Assembly: GCA_913059105.1 (NCBI GenBank)
Contig: CAJXRL010000120.1
Coordinates: 1-7,961, forward strand
Reading direction: 5' to 3'
Source: an uncultured Flavobacteriales bacterium
GTDB lineage: Bacteria; Bacteroidota; Bacteroidia; Flavobacteriales_E; Vicingaceae
DNA length: 7,961 nucleotides
How positions within the stretch are numbered: position 1 is the stretch's first letter; each line of letters begins with the position of its first letter. The translations under genes and the position numbers were made by a program. Shown here piece after piece: positions 5,787 through 7,961 of this stretch. The notes under the pieces are model-generated. The model saw only the letters and a program-made list of their open reading frames with translations, made no database searches and was not told the origin of the DNA.

Positions 5787-7961
5787 ATGTCAGACGATAA
5801 TAAAACACTTTGGTTGTTAGATGCCTATGCACTTATTTATAGAGCGCACTTTGCTTTTAGCCAAAATCAAATGATCAATTCCAAAGGATTAAACACTTCG
5901 GCTATTTATGGTTTTACAACCACGCTTTTTGAAGTATTAAATAAGCATAATCCGACTCATATTGCTGTAGTTTTTGACACCAAAGCTCTAACAGCTAGGC
6001 ACATTGAATTTCCTGCATACAAGGCAAATCGAGAGGAAACCCCAGATGATATTAAATTGGCTGTGCCTTACATTAAGAAAATTATCAAAGGCTTCAATAT
6101 TCCTACCTTGTATTGTGATGGTTTTGAGGCAGATGATGTAATTGGAACTCTGGCTAAAAAAGCGGAAAAAGAAGGGTACAAAACGTTCATGATGACTCCT
6201 GATAAGGATTTTGGGCAACTAGTAAGTGAAAATATCTTTATGTACAAACCTGCACGAATGGGCAACAAAGCAGAGGTGTGGGGAGTAGATGAAGTTTGTG
6301 CTAGGTTTGAAATTACAAATCCATTACAGGTGATTGATTATTTGGGTATGTGTGGAGATGCGGTTGATAATATTCCAGGGATTCCAGGGGTTGGCGATAA
6401 AACCGCTAAAAAGTTTTTGAAGCAATATGGTAGCATAGAAGGTTTGTTGGAAAATACGGCCGATTTAAAAGGTAAAATGAAAGAGAAGGTTGAAGGGTCG
6501 AAAGAACTTGCCTTGTTATCTAAAAAATTGGCAACAATTATCCTAGATGTTCCCATTGAATTTGATGCAAATGACTTAATACGAGACCCTCTCAACAGGA
6601 AGGAATTGGAGCAGATTTTTGTCGATGTAGAATTCAGAACGTTAAGCAAAAGAATTTTAGGAGAAGAAGTTTCAATTGCACCATCAAATGAAGGGCAAAT
6701 GGATTTGTTCAGTGTTGGAGCTAATCAAGATAGTGATGCAAAAACCCTTACATCAGATACAGCTGTTGAGCCAAGAGAATTTAAAACACTTGAAAATACA
6801 AAGCACAAATATGAGTTGGTTGACTCAAAGCAAAAAACCGAAAAACTTTTAGAATTATTAAAAAGCTCGAAATCATACTGTTTTGATACGGAAACAACAA
6901 GTGTTGATTCAATGGTTGCTGAATTAGTAGGTATAGCTTTTTCTGTAAAGGCAGGTGAGGCATATTATGTTCCTGTTTCTGCCGATAGAGAAGAAGCAAA
7001 TAAATTGGTGGCACAATTTAAAGTGATTTTTGAAGACAGGTCAAAAGAGGTAATTGCGCAAAATCTAAAATATGACTTGACCGTATTAAGAAATTACGGG
7101 ATTGAATTGACGGGAATCTTCTTTGACACAATGATTGCTCATTACTTGCTTGAGCCTGACCAGAAACATGGAATGGATATTCTTTCTGAAACCTATTTGA
7201 GTTACAAGCCACAATCAATTGAAGAATTAATTGGAAAAAAAGGCAAGAATCAGGGAAGTATGCGGGATGTTGAAATTGAGAAGGTTGCTGAATATGCAGG
7301 TGAAGATGCCGACATCACCTTTCAATTGAAGGAAGTATTTGAAAAAGAATTAGGAAAAGGGGACATCAGAAAACTATTTGATGAGGTAGAAATGCCACTT
7401 ATTTCTGTTTTGGCGGCCATGGAATATGAAGGCATTAATTTAGATTGTAAGAATTTGGCGGAGTTTTCAAAAGAGTTAGAAGTATCTTTAGTTGACTTAA
7501 CAAAGGAAATAACTGTATTGGCTACAACAGAGTTTAATATTGATTCACCTAAGCAGTTAGGTCAAGTGTTGTTTGATGTTCTGAAGATTGATGAAAAGGC
7601 AAAAAAGACTAAAACTGGCCAATATTCTACTTCAGAAGAGACATTATCAAAACTTACAAGCAAGCATGAGATTGTATCAAAGGTTCTGGAATATAGATCT
7701 CTTAAAAAATTAAAATCGACTTATGTAGATAGTTTACCTGACTTGGTAAATCCGAAAACTGGTCACATTCATACCAATTATATGCAAACTGTTGCGGCAA
7801 CTGGTCGTTTAAGTTCGAACAGTCCCAATTTGCAGAACATACCTATTCGAACAGCAAAAGGACGAGAGATACGTAAAGCGTTTATTCCAAGGAATAAAGA
7901 TTTTCAAATATTAGCGGCTGATTATTCCCAAATAGAATTAAGAATAATTGCTGCCTTAAGT
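5787..7961 (+). CDS. polA: DNA polymerase I, 5' part (truncated by window end)
   Basis: The first 725 codons, without a stop, of a protein that usually has about 930-950 residues. Pol I fills repair gaps and removes Okazaki primers. The 5'-nuclease domain (1 to about 290) has its acidic residues Asp12, Asp64, Glu114, Asp116, Asp117, Asp139, Asp141, Asp191 and Asp194. An acidic linker (about 295-340) carries QMDLF at 304-308, a sliding-clamp-like motif. The 3'-5' exonuclease domain (about 345-530) keeps Exo I Asp367/Glu369, Exo II Asn426/Asp430 and Exo III Tyr503/Asp507, so proofreading should be active. The polymerase domain begins near 540; TGRLSS and motif A DYSQIELR with catalytic Asp712 are visible. 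The O-helix and motif C lie outside the window. The ATG at 5787 gives the usual N-terminus; no Shine-Dalgarno or good promoter was found in the 68-bp gap. Confidence 0.97.
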   Translation, partial: MSDDNKTLWLLDAYALIYRAHFAFSQNQMINSKGLNTSAIYGFTTTLFEVLNKHNPTHIAVVFDTKALTARHIEFPAYKANREETPDDIKLAVPYIKKIIKGFNIPTLYCDGFEADDVIGTLAKKAEKEGYKTFMMTPDKDFGQLVSENIFMYKPARMGNKAEVWGVDEVCARFEITNPLQVIDYLGMCGDAVDNIPGIPGVGDKTAKKFLKQYGSIEGLLENTADLKGKMKEKVEGSKELALLSKKLATIILDVPIEFDANDLIRDPLNRKELEQIFVDVEFRTLSKRILGEEVSIAPSNEGQMDLFSVGANQDSDAKTLTSDTAVEPREFKTLENTKHKYELVDSKQKTEKLLELLKSSKSYCFDTETTSVDSMVAELVGIAFSVKAGEAYYVPVSADREEANKLVAQFKVIFEDRSKEVIAQNLKYDLTVLRNYGIELTGIFFDTMIAHYLLEPDQKHGMDILSETYLSYKPQSIEELIGKKGKNQGSMRDVEIEKVAEYAGEDADITFQLKEVFEKELGKGDIRKLFDEVEMPLISVLAAMEYEGINLDCKNLAEFSKELEVSLVDLTKEITVLATTEFNIDSPKQLGQVLFDVLKIDEKAKKTKTGQYSTSEETLSKLTSKHEIVSKVLEYRSLKKLKSTYVDSLPDLVNPKTGHIHTNYMQTVAATGRLSSNSPNLQNIPIRTAKGREIRKAFIPRNKDFQILAADYSQIELRIIAALS

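Noticed and set aside
226..7218. Several open frames of 64-103 codons antisense to or overlapping trhO, cysS, the cyclase-like gene and polA
   Set aside because: They lie inside well-recognised genes, show no family motifs or start signals, and are shadows of AT-rich coding sequence.

Overview
The window is the left end of a contig from an AT-rich bacterium. It is most probably a member of the Bacteroidota, with Flavobacteriales as a reasonable but unproven guess. The reasons are: -7 promoter boxes of the TAnnTTTG type and no Shine-Dalgarno sequences; a signal peptide cut before Gln; a lipoprotein glutaminyl-cyclase-like M28 protein; a short-chain (epimerase-type) threonine dehydrogenase; and the typical Bacteroidota forms of TrhO, CysRS and PolA. 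The first 49 bases are not genomic. They are an Illumina Nextera i5 adapter with its index and the Tn5 mosaic end.

Layout: adapter (1-49); a degenerate 8-bp tandem repeat that runs from the contig edge into the stop codon of trhO (55-150); trhO on the minus strand (143-1183); a divergent promoter region of about 130 bp with two dyad symmetries (1184-1315); then a plus-strand series. This series is an SDR-type L-threonine 3-dehydrogenase (1316-2236), a secreted MORN-like repeat protein (2279-3157), a strong intrinsic terminator (3178-3224), cysS (3279-4757), a glutaminyl-cyclase-like M28 lipoprotein overlapping the end of cysS (4729-5718), a probable terminator (5706-5744), and polA (5787 to the window edge, truncated in the polymerase domain).

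The genes are housekeeping or metabolic: tRNA wobble-uridine hydroxylation, threonine catabolism, cysteine tRNA charging, N-terminal pyroglutamate formation on exported proteins, and DNA repair and Okazaki-fragment processing. The terminator at 3178-3224 separates a tdh/MORN unit from a cysS/cyclase unit. The one clear functional link inside the window is that the MORN-like protein has a signal peptide whose predicted mature N-terminus is Gln, which is the substrate type of the cyclase encoded two genes downstream.

I found no defence system, mobile element, CRISPR array or RNA gene, and no convincing new multi-gene system. The observations most worth checking are the 8-bp repeat at the contig edge, the paired palindromes between trhO and tdh, the Gln/cyclase pairing, and a sliding-clamp-like motif in the PolA linker.
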